Below are positions 1 through 8,828 of a DNA stretch of 64,000 bases, piece after piece. The first letter of the stretch is position 1. Every line of letters starts with the position of its first letter. Source of the stretch: Gammaproteobacteria bacterium. Its GTDB lineage: Bacteria; Pseudomonadota; Gammaproteobacteria; Pseudomonadales; UBA5518. The notes under the pieces are model-generated. The model was given only the letters and a program-made list of their open reading frames with translations. It did no database searches and had not been told where the DNA came from. A program made the position numbers and the translations under genes. The stretch is taken from positions 1,116,001-1,180,000 of the forward strand of contig JADIYI010000008.1 in assembly GCA_016705365.1 (NCBI GenBank). The letters run 5' to 3'.

Positions 1-1329
1 TTCCATGCGCGCGGGCCTGAACGCATCGAACGGTGCGCGGTGTTCCTGCCACCACTGCGGCGAGGGTATGGTGCGTGGCACCGCGCCGGGGTTGATGAAC
101 AGCGCCTCGCCATCGAGCGAGCAGCCCTTGATGCCGGCCACCTCCTGGCCCTGGAAGCGCCCGCTGCGCACCTCGGTCGCGCACACCGCGGCAAGCGCCA
201 TGCAGTCGGTGGCGATGCCCGCGAAACCGGCCTGGCCGCGCGCGCTCTGCACCATGTATTGCAACAGCGAGACGAGGTTGTCGTGCTGATCCGGGGTCAC
301 ATGATCGGCCTTGCTGGCCACGAACAGCAGCTTGTCGATGCGCGGCGCGAACAGGCGCCGCCACCAGTTGCTCTTGCCGTAGGCAAAGCTCTCCATGATG
401 CGGGCAATGGAGCGGCGCACATCCTCGAAACTCTCGGCGCCGGCATTCAGCGCCTGCAGGCAGTCGACCAGCACGATCTGCCGGTCGAAGCCCGAGAAAT
501 GCTCCTTGTAGAAGCCACGCACGAGGTGGCGCTTGTACTGCTCGAAGCGCTGGGCGAGCACGGCATAGAGGCTGCCTTCGGGCGCCGTTCCCGCGGGTTG
601 CGTCCACACCCAGGGCACGAACTGCAGCATCGGCGCGCCGACGTGCTCTCCCGGCAGCACGAAGCGTCCGGGCTGGATCAGGTTCATGCCGAGACGCGTC
701 TTGCAGGCCTGCAGGTAGGCGGTGTAGGCCGCGGCCAAGGCCGCGACCTGGCGCTCGTCGAACGCCTGCCCGGCGGTGAGGGGCTGCGCTTGCCATGGCG
801 CGGCGAGTTCGCGCAGCACGGGGTTGCGCAGCGTGTCGCGGATCTGCGTGCTCCACTCGGCATAGTCGAGATCGAGCAGCGGCAGATCGAGCAGCCACTC
901 GCCGGGGTAGTCGACAATATCGAGGTACAGGGTCGAAATTGCCGCCAGGCGGCGGCGGATGCTGCCGCTCGGGCGATAGCGGATCTCGAGGCGTATCTCG
1001 GCGACGCCGCGCGTCGGTTCCGGCCATTGCGGGGGGTCGCTGTACAGGGCCTCGATGCCCTTTTCATAGGGAAACGACGGGATGTGCGCGTTGAGCTGCA
1101 TGACGCGGCGCGCGCCCAGCAGGCGCTGCTCGCGCGCCGCGCTCCACAGCGGCAGCCGCGCATCGGTGCAGGCGTGTTCGAGCTGGTTGACCAGCGCGGT
1201 GATGAACGCGGTCTTGCCGCTGCGCGAGAGGCCGGTGACGGCGAGGCGGACCTGGCGATCGAGGCCGCGGTCGATGACATCGCCGCTTCGGCGCTGCGCC
1301 GAGCTCAGGATCTGTTTCAGCGAAGCCAT
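1..1329 (-). CDS. YcjX-family P-loop NTPase (DUF463), 3' end cut off by the window
   Basis: The frame is open from an ATG at 1329 to the window edge, giving 443 residues with no stop; E. coli YcjX is about 465 residues, so only a short C-terminus is missing. A Walker A motif GLSRSGKT lies at residues 33-40, a DYPG switch-like motif at 140-143, and a SKAD motif in the position of the GTPase NKxD at 339-342. These fit the YcjX family, described as GTP-binding stress or envelope-linked proteins often paired with a YcjF membrane protein; that partner would lie outside the window. The exact role is unknown. The gene reads away from ppc with a gap of about 140 bp holding no other gene. Confidence 0.85.
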   Translation of the reverse strand, partial: MASLKQILSSAQRRSGDVIDRGLDRQVRLAVTGLSRSGKTAFITALVNQLEHACTDARLPLWSAAREQRLLGARRVMQLNAHIPSFPYEKGIEALYSDPPQWPEPTRGVAEIRLEIRYRPSGSIRRRLAAISTLYLDIVDYPGEWLLDLPLLDLDYAEWSTQIRDTLRNPVLRELAAPWQAQPLTAGQAFDERQVAALAAAYTAYLQACKTRLGMNLIQPGRFVLPGEHVGAPMLQFVPWVWTQPAGTAPEGSLYAVLAQRFEQYKRHLVRGFYKEHFSGFDRQIVLVDCLQALNAGAESFEDVRRSIARIMESFAYGKSNWWRRLFAPRIDKLLFVASKADHVTPDQHDNLVSLLQYMVQSARGQAGFAGIATDCMALAAVCATEVRSGRFQGQEVAGIKGCSLDGEALFINPGAVPRTIPSPQWWQEHRAPFDAFRPARME

Positions 1330-1467
1330 GCAGGTTCCAGGTGAAGGGTGCCGCTCGTCGGGACGCAGCGCGCATCTTCGCAGAATTTTCCGGAGTGTAA
1401 AAACCGCCGCCGTGGCGTGCGCAACGTGCCGCGCCCGCAGGCGTTGCGGTCATGGCAATGCACCCGT

Positions 1468-4113
1468 TCAGCCGGTATTGCGCATGCCGGCCGCGATCCC
1501 GGCGATGGTCACCATGATGGCCTGGTCGAACTGCTGCCCTTCGTGCCGACGCTCGCGATGCAGCAATTCGGCCTGGAGAAAATTCAGCGGATCGGTGTAG
1601 ATGTTGCGCAACTGGATCGAGCGGCGAATCCATGGCTGGTCATCGAGCAGGCGCGGTGCGCCGGTCAGTGCGAGCACGGCCGTGATGTCGGCACCGAGCT
1701 GGGAGCGCAGCTGTGCGCCTATGCGCTTTAGCTTCTCGGGCACCAGGCATTCATCGTAATGGGCCGAGAGCCCGGCATCGGCCTTGATGAACACCATCTC
1801 CAGCATGGCGAGGCGGGTAGCGAAAAATGGCCAGCGCTGCGCCATTTCCTGCAACAATTCCCCCTGCCCGCGATCGAGGCTGGCGCGCAATGCCACTCCG
1901 GCGCCGAGCCAGGCGGGCAGCATCAGCCGGTTCTGGGTCCAGGCAAAGATCCACGGAATCGCCCGCAGGCTCTCTACACCACCGCCGCCCGCGCGCCGCG
2001 CGGGGCGCGATCCGAGCGGCAGCTTGGCGAGTTCCTGCACCGGCGTGGCATGAAGGAAATACTCGACGAAATCCGCCTCGCCCCTGAGCACCGCGCGATA
2101 CGCGGCGCAGGATTCGGCCGCAAGGACGGACATCGCCTCGCGCCAGGCGGGTTCGGGTGCAGGCGGGTTGTGCAGGTTGGCCTTGCAGATCGCACTGGCA
2201 TACAGGGCCAGGGTCTGGATCGCGAGCGGACCCAGGCCGAGCTTGGCGCGGATCATCTCGCCCTGCTCGGTGACACGCAGACCGGATTTCAGCGAACCGG
2301 GCGGTTGCGACAGCAGCGCCGCGTGCGCGGGCGCACCGCCACGGCCGATGGTGCCGCCACGACCATGAAACAGGGTCAGGTCCACGGCGTGCGCCGCGCA
2401 CACCGCGAGCAACTCCTCCTGCGCCCGGTACTGCGCCCACGAAGCGGCGAGCACGCCGGCATCCTTGGCCGAATCCGAGTAGCCGATCATCACCATCAGG
2501 CGCCCGTCGATATGCGCGCGGTACCACTCGTTTGCGAGCAGTGTGGCGATCACCGCGCGCGCGTTGTCGAGATCGGCCAGGGTTTCGAACAGTGGTGCCA
2601 CCGGGAGTTTCGTTTTGCAGCCGCTCGCCTTGAGCAGCAGGTGGACCGCGAGCACATCCGAGGGCTGTTTTGCCATCGAGATGACATAGGCGCCAAGCGC
2701 CGTCGGCTCCTGGCGCGCGATGACTTCACAGGTGGCAAGGACTTCGCGCGCCTCCGCGCCGGGCTCCCAGTCCGCCGGGATCAGCGGGCGGCGGCTCTGC
2801 AATTCCTGCAGCAAAAAGGCCTGGCGCGCCGCTTCGTCCCATTGCGCGTAATCGCCGATGCCGAGCCAACGGGTCAATTCCGCCAATACCGCGGTATGGC
2901 GGCTGCTGTCCTGGCGGATGTCGTGACGCAACAGGTGGACGCCGAAACAGCGCACGCGACGCAGCAGGTCGAGCAGCGCGCGTTCGGCGATGACCTCCAT
3001 GCCGCAGGCCAGCATCGATTGGTAGCAGGCGGCGAGCGGCTCCCACAACTGCGCCTCGCGGACCAGGATGTCGCCGTGGGTGACGGCAACGCCGGCGAGT
3101 TGCTGGTTCAGGGCCATCAGGGTGCGTTTGAGCATGTCGCGCAGCGGCCGCAGCAGCGCGCGGTAGGGCTCGTGCGCTGCTGCGCCGACCTGCGCGCGCA
3201 CGCGTTCATCGCACGCGCTCATCGACAATTCGTCGATCAGCCTGACCACATCCTTCAGGTACAGATCGGCCGCCTGCCAGCGGCTCAGCAGCAACACTTC
3301 CTCGGTGACCACGGCGGTGACGTTGGGGTTGCCATCACGATCGCCGCCCATCCACGACACGAATGACACCGGAGCCGCAGCGAGCGGCAGGCGGGCGCCA
3401 TTGCAGCTCGCGGCCAGCGTCGTGTCGAGCCGGCGCAGGAACTGCGGCACCGCCTGCCACAACGAGTTCTCGAGCACCGCGAAGCCCCATTTTGCTTCCT
3501 CGACCGGGGTGGGCCGCTGCTGACGGAAATCGTAGCCATGCCAGATCTGGGCAATCAGCTCGCGCAGGCGGGCGTGAATCTGCTGGCGCTCGCGCTCGGT
3601 CAGCCCCTGCAATTCGAGCTGTCCCAGGCAGGCGGTGATTTCGCCGTGCTTGTGGATCAGCGTGCGCCGGGTGATTTCGGTGGGGTGCGCGGTCAGCACC
3701 AGCTCGATGCGCAGTGCATCCACCGTGGCGATGATCTGGCGCTGGCTGGCGCCGTTTTCGTGCAGTTCCCGAAAGGTGCCGGCCAGCATCTCGGAGGCCG
3801 AGAACAGCGGGTCCATCTCGCGGGAAATGGTGTGATGCTGGTCGGCGATATTGGCGAGATTCAGGAACTGGCTGAAGGCACGCGCCACCGGCACCAGCTG
3901 CCGGTCCTCGAGGTTGCGCAGAATGCCGAGCAGGGTCTTGTGCGCGTCGGCCTCGCCTTCGCGCGCCGCCTTTGACAACCGGCGGATCCGTTCGATCAGT
4001 TCGAGCAATGGCGGCCCTTCGGCCGCGGCGATGGTCTCGCCCAGCAGGCGGCCGAGAAAGCTGACATTGCTGCGCAGCGAGGAGTAGTCGGGCTGGTCGG
4101 AAATGCTGTCCAT
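1468..4113 (-). CDS. ppc: Phosphoenolpyruvate carboxylase
   Basis: This 881-residue enzyme carboxylates phosphoenolpyruvate with bicarbonate to oxaloacetate, replenishing the TCA cycle in the cytoplasm. The length matches the bacterial family (about 880). The first signature VLTAHPTE places the catalytic His at 143, and the second signature FHGRGGTIGRGG spans 582-593 with His583; the chain ends in the usual family tail RNTG. Also visible are GGDRDGNPN and MIGYSDSAKDAG. It is transcribed divergently from trpG and appears monocistronic. The ATG at 4113 has only a weak Shine-Dalgarno sequence but matches the expected N-terminus. Confidence 0.97.
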   Translation of the reverse strand: MDSISDQPDYSSLRSNVSFLGRLLGETIAAAEGPPLLELIERIRRLSKAAREGEADAHKTLLGILRNLEDRQLVPVARAFSQFLNLANIADQHHTISREMDPLFSASEMLAGTFRELHENGASQRQIIATVDALRIELVLTAHPTEITRRTLIHKHGEITACLGQLELQGLTERERQQIHARLRELIAQIWHGYDFRQQRPTPVEEAKWGFAVLENSLWQAVPQFLRRLDTTLAASCNGARLPLAAAPVSFVSWMGGDRDGNPNVTAVVTEEVLLLSRWQAADLYLKDVVRLIDELSMSACDERVRAQVGAAAHEPYRALLRPLRDMLKRTLMALNQQLAGVAVTHGDILVREAQLWEPLAACYQSMLACGMEVIAERALLDLLRRVRCFGVHLLRHDIRQDSSRHTAVLAELTRWLGIGDYAQWDEAARQAFLLQELQSRRPLIPADWEPGAEAREVLATCEVIARQEPTALGAYVISMAKQPSDVLAVHLLLKASGCKTKLPVAPLFETLADLDNARAVIATLLANEWYRAHIDGRLMVMIGYSDSAKDAGVLAASWAQYRAQEELLAVCAAHAVDLTLFHGRGGTIGRGGAPAHAALLSQPPGSLKSGLRVTEQGEMIRAKLGLGPLAIQTLALYASAICKANLHNPPAPEPAWREAMSVLAAESCAAYRAVLRGEADFVEYFLHATPVQELAKLPLGSRPARRAGGGGVESLRAIPWIFAWTQNRLMLPAWLGAGVALRASLDRGQGELLQEMAQRWPFFATRLAMLEMVFIKADAGLSAHYDECLVPEKLKRIGAQLRSQLGADITAVLALTGAPRLLDDQPWIRRSIQLRNIYTDPLNFLQAELLHRERRHEGQQFDQAIMVTIAGIAAGMRNTG

Positions 4114-4401
4114 TGGCTTCGCCTGGTGCCTGCGCGAATTATGCCGGTGCGTCGCTCGTCGGGCGCAGTGATGCGGTCTTCATCGTAACAGGTCGGCGCC
4201 CGCGACGTCGTGGCCTTGAATCGTGTCGGCTGGTCGGTGATGGTTTATGGCGAGGCCGTTATGGGGGACAATGCCGCTTTCCGTGCATTCGGTTCCAGGC
4301 CATCGGCGCGCGGGCATCAGAATAAACAGGGGGTATCCGAGCCGGTATCAAGGCGGATTCTCTGGAACCATGGTTTTACGGAACAAAGAGACAGACGCGA
4401 T
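4114..4401. promoter_or_regulatory. Divergent control region between ppc and trpGDC
   Basis: This 288-bp non-coding stretch must hold the promoters of both ppc (minus) and trpG (plus). No convincing -35/-10 pair was found. No Trp-rich leader peptide or obvious attenuator precedes trpG, so classical trp attenuation is not supported here. Confidence 0.4.
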
Positions 4402-5007
4402 ATGATCCTGATGATCGACAACTACGACTCCTTCACCTGGAACGTGGTGCAGTACCTCGGCGAGCTCGGCGCCGAGGTGAAGGTGGTGCGCAACGACGAG
4501 ATCGATCTCGAGGGCATTGCCGCGCTCGCTCCCGCGAAGATCGTGATCTCGCCCGGCCCCTGCACGCCAAACGAGGCGGGTGTGTCGCTCGCGGCGATCA
4601 GTCGCTTTGCGGGCCGGATACCGATTCTCGGCGTGTGCCTGGGGCATCAGTGCATCGGGCAGGCGTTTGGCGGGCGGATCGTGCGTGCCCGGCGCGTCAT
4701 GCATGGCAAGACCTCGCAGATACACCATCGTGACGAGGGTGTGTTCCGCGGCCTCGCGAATCCCTTCCAGGCCACCCGCTATCACTCGCTGGTGATCGAG
4801 CAAAGCAGCTTGCCGCACTGCCTGGAAGTCACCGCGTGGACCGAGGACGATGGCGGCGGCATCGACGAGATCATGGGTGTGCGCCACCGCGAACTGGCGA
4901 TCGAGGGGGTACAGTTTCATCCCGAATCGATCCTGACCGAGCATGGTCATGATCTGCTGGCCAATTTCCTCGGGGTCACGCGACCCCAGGCCGTGGGTTT
5001 GGTCTGA
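4402..5007 (+). CDS. trpG: Anthranilate synthase glutamine amidotransferase subunit (TrpG/PabA type)
   Basis: A class I glutamine amidotransferase of 201 residues that supplies ammonia for anthranilate (and possibly p-aminobenzoate) synthesis by TrpE/PabB. The nucleophile Cys79 lies in LGVCLGHQCIG, with His173 and Glu175 in VQFHPES completing the triad; PGPCTPNEAG forms the oxyanion region. The start is set at MILMIDNYDSF (ATG 4402) because this is the universal family N-terminus; the frame is open 64 codons further upstream but that part does not look like the family. trpE is not in the window, as in Pseudomonas where it is unlinked. trpD follows after 3 bp. Confidence 0.96.
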   Translation: MILMIDNYDSFTWNVVQYLGELGAEVKVVRNDEIDLEGIAALAPAKIVISPGPCTPNEAGVSLAAISRFAGRIPILGVCLGHQCIGQAFGGRIVRARRVMHGKTSQIHHRDEGVFRGLANPFQATRYHSLVIEQSSLPHCLEVTAWTEDDGGGIDEIMGVRHRELAIEGVQFHPESILTEHGHDLLANFLGVTRPQAVGLV

Positions 5008-5010
5008 ACG

Positions 5011-6045
5011 ATGGATATACGCCAGGCGCTGGAGCGAATCGTTGCGCACATCGATCTCGAGCGCGCGGAGATGCGCGAGGTGATGCACGACGTGATGAGT
5101 GGCGGCTGCACCGATGCACAGATCGGGGCGCTGCTGCTGGGGCTGAGAATGAAGGGCGAATCCATCGACGAGATCACTGCCGCGGCCGAGGTGATGCGCG
5201 AGCTGGCGACCCCGGTGGTGGTCGATGTCGAGCCGCTGGTCGATGTGGTGGGTACCGGCGGTGACGGGGCCAACCTGTTCAATATTTCCACGGCCGCGGC
5301 CTTCGTGGTTGCGGCGGCCGGCGCCCATGTGGCCAAGCACGGCAACCGTGGCGTCTCGAGCGCCAGCGGCAGCGCCGATGTGCTGGAGCACCTGGGCGTG
5401 AAGATCGGCTTGCCCGCCGCAGTGGTGGCGCGTGGCATCCGCGAGCTGCGGGTCGGTTTCATGTTTGCACCGGCGCATCACGGTGCGATGCGCCACGCGA
5501 TCGGTCCGCGGCGCGAGCTCGGGCTGCGCACCCTGTTCAATATCCTCGGGCCGCTGACCAATCCTGCCGCGGCACGGCGGATGCTGGTGGGGACCTTCAG
5601 CCGCGAACTGTGCCGCCCGATGGCCAAGGTGCTGGGCGAACTCGGTGCGGAGCATGTGCTGGTGGTGCACGCCGAGGATGGGCTCGACGAGATCAGCCTT
5701 GCGACGCGCACCCACGTGGTGGAGCTGCGCGGGGGTGTGATCAGCGAGCAGACCGTGACGCCGGAACAGCTCGGCATCGCCAGCCAGAGCCTGATCGGTC
5801 TCGAGGTGGGTTCGGCGGTGGAGTCGGCGGCGCTGATCCGTGATGCGCTGGGCAAACGGCGCGGAGCGCATGCGGCAAAAGCGGCGGATATCATCGCGTT
5901 GAATGCCGGCGCCGCGATCTATGTGAGCGGCGTTGCCACATCGATGCGCGCGGGCGTGGCGGTGGCGCACGATCTGATATACGCAGGCCTCGCGCTCGAG
6001 CGCATCGAAGCGCTGGCGAGCTTCTGCGAATGCCTGGAGGCCTGA
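5011..6045 (+). CDS. trpD: Anthranilate phosphoribosyltransferase
   Basis: Transfers the phosphoribosyl group of PRPP to anthranilate, the second step of tryptophan synthesis. The protein is 344 residues, normal for TrpD. The PRPP-binding glycine loop GTGGDG is at 81-86 and KHGNR at 109-113, followed by SSASGSADVLEHLG. It sits 3 bp after trpG, and its TGA stop overlaps the trpC ATG by one base, so trpGDC is one translationally coupled operon. Confidence 0.97.
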   Translation: MDIRQALERIVAHIDLERAEMREVMHDVMSGGCTDAQIGALLLGLRMKGESIDEITAAAEVMRELATPVVVDVEPLVDVVGTGGDGANLFNISTAAAFVVAAAGAHVAKHGNRGVSSASGSADVLEHLGVKIGLPAAVVARGIRELRVGFMFAPAHHGAMRHAIGPRRELGLRTLFNILGPLTNPAAARRMLVGTFSRELCRPMAKVLGELGAEHVLVVHAEDGLDEISLATRTHVVELRGGVISEQTVTPEQLGIASQSLIGLEVGSAVESAALIRDALGKRRGAHAAKAADIIALNAGAAIYVSGVATSMRAGVAVAHDLIYAGLALERIEALASFCECLEA

Positions 6046-6848
6046 TGGGCGTCGCGACCATTCTTGAACGCATCCTCGAGCGCAAGCGTGAGGAAGTCGC
6101 CGTGCGCAGTGCGCAGCGCAGCGCGGAGCAATTGCGGGCGATATGTGCCGGGTTGGCGCCGGCCCGCGGGTTTGCCGACGCCCTCGCGACGTGCATTGTG
6201 CGCGGCGAGAGTGCGGTGATCGCGGAGATAAAAAAAGCCTCGCCGAGTCGCGGCCTGATCCGCGCGGATTTCGATCCGGTGGCGCTGGCGCGTTCCTATC
6301 AGCGTGGTGGTGCGGCGTGCCTGTCGGTGCTGACCGACGTGGATTTCTTTCAGGGGGCCGATGCATACCTGTGCGCGGCACGCGCCGCGGTGGATCTGCC
6401 GGTGCTGCGCAAGGACTTCGTGGTCGATGCCTGGCAGGTGCTCGAGGCGCGCACCCTCGAGGCCGACTGCATCCTGCTGATCGCGGCGGCATTTGCCGGG
6501 CAGCCGGCACGCATGGGCGAGCTCGCGGCGCTGGCGGCCGAACTCGGCATGGATGTGCTGGTGGAAGTTCACGATGCCGCTGAACTGGCGCTGGCGCTGG
6601 CGATTCCCGGGCGCCTGATCGGCATCAACAATCGCAACCTGCACAGCTTCGAGACGTCGCTCGATACCACCTACGGCCTGCTCGACGGTATTCCGCCGGA
6701 GCGGATCGTGATAACCGAAAGCGGTATCGCTACCGCCGGGGATGTACGCGCGATGCGCAAGCGCGGTGTGAACGCCTTCCTGGTCGGTGAAAGCCTGATG
6801 CGCGCGCCGGATCCGGGCGCGCGTTTGCGGGAGCTGTTCGGCCGCTAG
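6045..6848 (+). CDS. trpC: Indole-3-glycerol phosphate synthase
   Basis: Closes the indole ring of CdRP to make indole-3-glycerol phosphate. The protein is a 267-residue single-domain (beta/alpha)8 enzyme, not fused to TrpF. It carries the family motif EIKKASPSRG at 61-70, VLRKDF, and GINNRNL toward the C-terminus. The ATG at 6045 follows a GGAGG at 6036-6040; an in-frame ATG at 6030 lies before that site and was not used. Its last codons overlap the convergent vfr gene by 4 bp. Confidence 0.97.
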   Translation: MGVATILERILERKREEVAVRSAQRSAEQLRAICAGLAPARGFADALATCIVRGESAVIAEIKKASPSRGLIRADFDPVALARSYQRGGAACLSVLTDVDFFQGADAYLCAARAAVDLPVLRKDFVVDAWQVLEARTLEADCILLIAAAFAGQPARMGELAALAAELGMDVLVEVHDAAELALALAIPGRLIGINNRNLHSFETSLDTTYGLLDGIPPERIVITESGIATAGDVRAMRKRGVNAFLVGESLMRAPDPGARLRELFGR

Positions 6849-7486
6849 CGGGTGCCGAACACGACCATGGTCTTGCCTTTTACGTCGACGAGTCCCTGGT
6901 CCTCGAGGGTCTTGAGCACCCTTCCGACCATTTCCCGCGAGCAGCCGACGATGCGCCCGATTTCCTGGCGCGTGATCTTGATCTGCATCCCGTCGGGGTG
7001 GGTCATCGCATCGGGTTGCTTGCACAGATCGAGCAGGGTGCGGGCAACGCGGCCCGCGACATCGAGAAATGCGAGATCGCCGACCTTGCGGGTGGTGAAG
7101 CGCAGGCGGTCGGCCATCTGGGAGCCGAGTTCGAACAGGATCTCGGGCTGCTTCTCGCTCAGCTCACGGAATTTTGCATAGCTGATTTCGCCGACGTGGC
7201 ATTCGCTCTTGGCGCGTACCCAGGCGCTGCGCCGCTCTTCGCCGTTGAACAGGCCCATCTCCCCGAAGAAATCGCCGGCGTTGAGATAGGCGACGATCAT
7301 CTCCTTGCCTTCGTCGTCCTCGATCAGCACGGTGACCGAACCTTTTATGAGATAAAACAGGCTGTCGCCCCGGTCGCCGGCACATATGATGGTGCTGCGG
7401 GCGGGGAAGCGGCGGCGATGGCAATGGGTGAGAAAGCCGTCGAGATTCCTGATGCGTGGGGCAAGCGACATGGTCAGCACGGGCAT
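6845..7486 (-). CDS. vfr: CRP/FNR-family regulator, Vfr ortholog
   Basis: A cAMP receptor protein of about 213 residues that closely resembles Pseudomonas Vfr from memory: GSVTVLIEDDEGKEM, an FGEMGLF phosphate-binding cassette (about 74-80) with RSAW following, KVGDLAFLDVAGRVARTLLD, and a helix-turn-helix at about 174-193 (QEIGRIVGCSREMVGRVLK), ending VVFGTR. Vfr is a global cAMP-dependent activator. Starts at 7486 or 7471 give 213 or 208 residues and neither has an ideal ribosome-binding site; the longer one matches Vfr length. The frame stays open 41 codons upstream, but that extension is not family-like. The vfr-trpC adjacency also occurs in Pseudomonas. Confidence 0.95.
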   Translation of the reverse strand: MPVLTMSLAPRIRNLDGFLTHCHRRRFPARSTIICAGDRGDSLFYLIKGSVTVLIEDDEGKEMIVAYLNAGDFFGEMGLFNGEERRSAWVRAKSECHVGEISYAKFRELSEKQPEILFELGSQMADRLRFTTRKVGDLAFLDVAGRVARTLLDLCKQPDAMTHPDGMQIKITRQEIGRIVGCSREMVGRVLKTLEDQGLVDVKGKTMVVFGTR

Positions 7487-7519
7487 CACCTCGAATACGG
7501 AGCCGGGAGTTACTCCGAG

Positions 7520-7547
7520 ATAATAGTACGGTGACAGCGCTTTGCCA
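7520..7547 (-). promoter_or_regulatory. Possible vfr promoter
   Basis: Read on the minus strand, TGGCAA (7547-7542) and TATTAT (7525-7520) are separated by 16 bp, a plausible sigma70 pair placed about 35 bp before the vfr start. The -35 match is poor. No clear TGTGA-N6-TCACA site for autoregulation was seen. Confidence 0.3.
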
Positions 7548-7635
7548 CGCGCCACCCGCGGGATGGCGGTCGCGGCACCTGAATTGCTAAGCTGCGCGGC
7601 CTTGCACAATTGCCGATCGACGACAGGGAAATGCG

Positions 7636-8058
7636 ATGAAGGGAACGGTGACGTGGATGAGCGGGAGAGCCTTTGTCGGTGAATCCGGCAGCGGACATGC
7701 GGTGGTGATGGACGGCCCGCCCGATGCCGGCGGGCGCAACATCGGCGTGCGCCCGATGGAGATGCTGCTGCTCGGCGTGGGCGGTTGCTCGGCTTACGAC
7801 GTGATCAGCATCCTGGAGAAATCGCGCCAGAAAGTGCGCGATTGCCGGGTGGACCTGAGCGCCGAGCGCGCCGATGCGATCCCCGCGGTGTTCACCAGCA
7901 TCCACCTGCACTTCGTGGTCTCGGGCATCGATCTCAATCCCCGGCAGGTGGAGCGCGCGGTGCAGATGTCGGCGGAGAAATACTGCTCGGCCTCGATCAT
8001 GCTCGGCAAGGCAGGGGTGGAACTCACCCATGATTTCGAGATCGTCGCGCAGGCCTGA
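7636..8058 (+). CDS. OsmC/YhfA-family protein
   Basis: A 140-residue OsmC-fold protein with the two conserved cysteines at 51 (GVGGCSAYD) and 117 (EKYCSAS), which in OsmC/Ohr proteins form the peroxide-reducing pair. The short N-terminus and lack of an Ohr signature point to the YhfA-like branch, whose substrate is unknown. It is divergent from vfr (149-bp gap) and convergent with coq7 (17-bp gap), a neighbourhood shared with Pseudomonas. The ATG at 7636 is preceded by a GACAGGGAA-type weak ribosome-binding site. Confidence 0.9.
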   Translation: MKGTVTWMSGRAFVGESGSGHAVVMDGPPDAGGRNIGVRPMEMLLLGVGGCSAYDVISILEKSRQKVRDCRVDLSAERADAIPAVFTSIHLHFVVSGIDLNPRQVERAVQMSAEKYCSASIMLGKAGVELTHDFEIVAQA

Positions 8059-8075
8059 GCCGGTCGGGGCAGTGG

Positions 8076-8717
8076 CTATACCCGGTAGGTAGATGCGGTC
8101 ATCAGCCGGGATACCAGGCGCATCAACTCCTTCAGCTGGGGCGGGAAATCCTCTCCGCCGGACTCCAGCGCCAGCGTGGCGTGGCGCGCCTCGTCGGCCA
8201 GCATATGCTCGAGGATGGCGCGGCTGCGCTGATCCGCGACCGGGAGTTGCTCGAGATGATCGCGCAGGTGGGCGCAGACCTGCTCCTCGGTCGCCGCGAC
8301 GAATCCCAGGCTCCAGCGGTCGCCGATCGCGCCGGCGAGCGCGCCGAGGCCAAACGACATCCCGTAGAACAGCGGGTTCAGCACGCTGGTATGACTGTCG
8401 AGTTCGTGTACCCGCTGCTCGCACCAGGCAAGATGATCGATCTCCTCGGCCGCGGCCTGCTCCATGCTGTTGCGCACGGTATCGAGCTTGGCGGTCAGCG
8501 CCTGGCCCTGGTAGAGCGCTTGTGCGCACACCTCGCCGGTGTGGTTGATGCGCATCAGCCCCGCGACATGGCGCCGTTGTTCGGCATCGAGCGCCGCGGC
8601 GTCGAGTTCGGCTCCCGGGTTGGCGCGCCCGGGCACCGGCGCCTCGCCGGTGGCGGCGCGGCGCGCGCGATCGAGTCCGATCACGAGATGGTCAACGAGC
8701 GAAAGCTTGCGGTTCAT
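8076..8717 (-). CDS. coq7: Ubiquinone biosynthesis di-iron monooxygenase Coq7
   Basis: Hydroxylates 2-polyprenyl-3-methyl-6-methoxy-1,4-benzoquinone, the penultimate step of ubiquinone synthesis, at the membrane. The 213-residue protein has the ferritin-like di-iron ligands Glu62 (NHTGEV), Glu92/His95 (EEIDH), Glu144 or 145 (TEEQV) and Glu176/His179 (DEARH). It is a Coq7-type alternative to UbiF found in Pseudomonas and relatives. It is divergent from the AAA ATPase gene across a 111-bp gap. Confidence 0.96.
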   Translation of the reverse strand: MNRKLSLVDHLVIGLDRARRAATGEAPVPGRANPGAELDAAALDAEQRRHVAGLMRINHTGEVCAQALYQGQALTAKLDTVRNSMEQAAAEEIDHLAWCEQRVHELDSHTSVLNPLFYGMSFGLGALAGAIGDRWSLGFVAATEEQVCAHLRDHLEQLPVADQRSRAILEHMLADEARHATLALESGGEDFPPQLKELMRLVSRLMTASTYRV

Positions 8718-8828
8718 CTGGATGGCGCCGGGTGTTCTTCATTGTCCGGATTCTAAAGCGCGGGCGGCGCACCCGCCAAATCGCCGCACCGGGTATGATC
8801 GGCTTTCTTCAGCGCGGAGCAGCAAACG

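Noticed and set aside
40..1344. 434-codon open frame on the plus strand
   Set aside because: It mirrors the YcjX-like gene on the minus strand. The minus frame carries a P-loop and other family motifs; the plus frame has none.
4114..4401. Possible trp attenuator or leader peptide
   Set aside because: No Trp-rich short frame or terminator/antiterminator stem was found before trpG.
7487..7635. Vfr/CRP autoregulatory site
   Set aside because: No sequence close to TGTGA-N6-TCACA was found in the gap.
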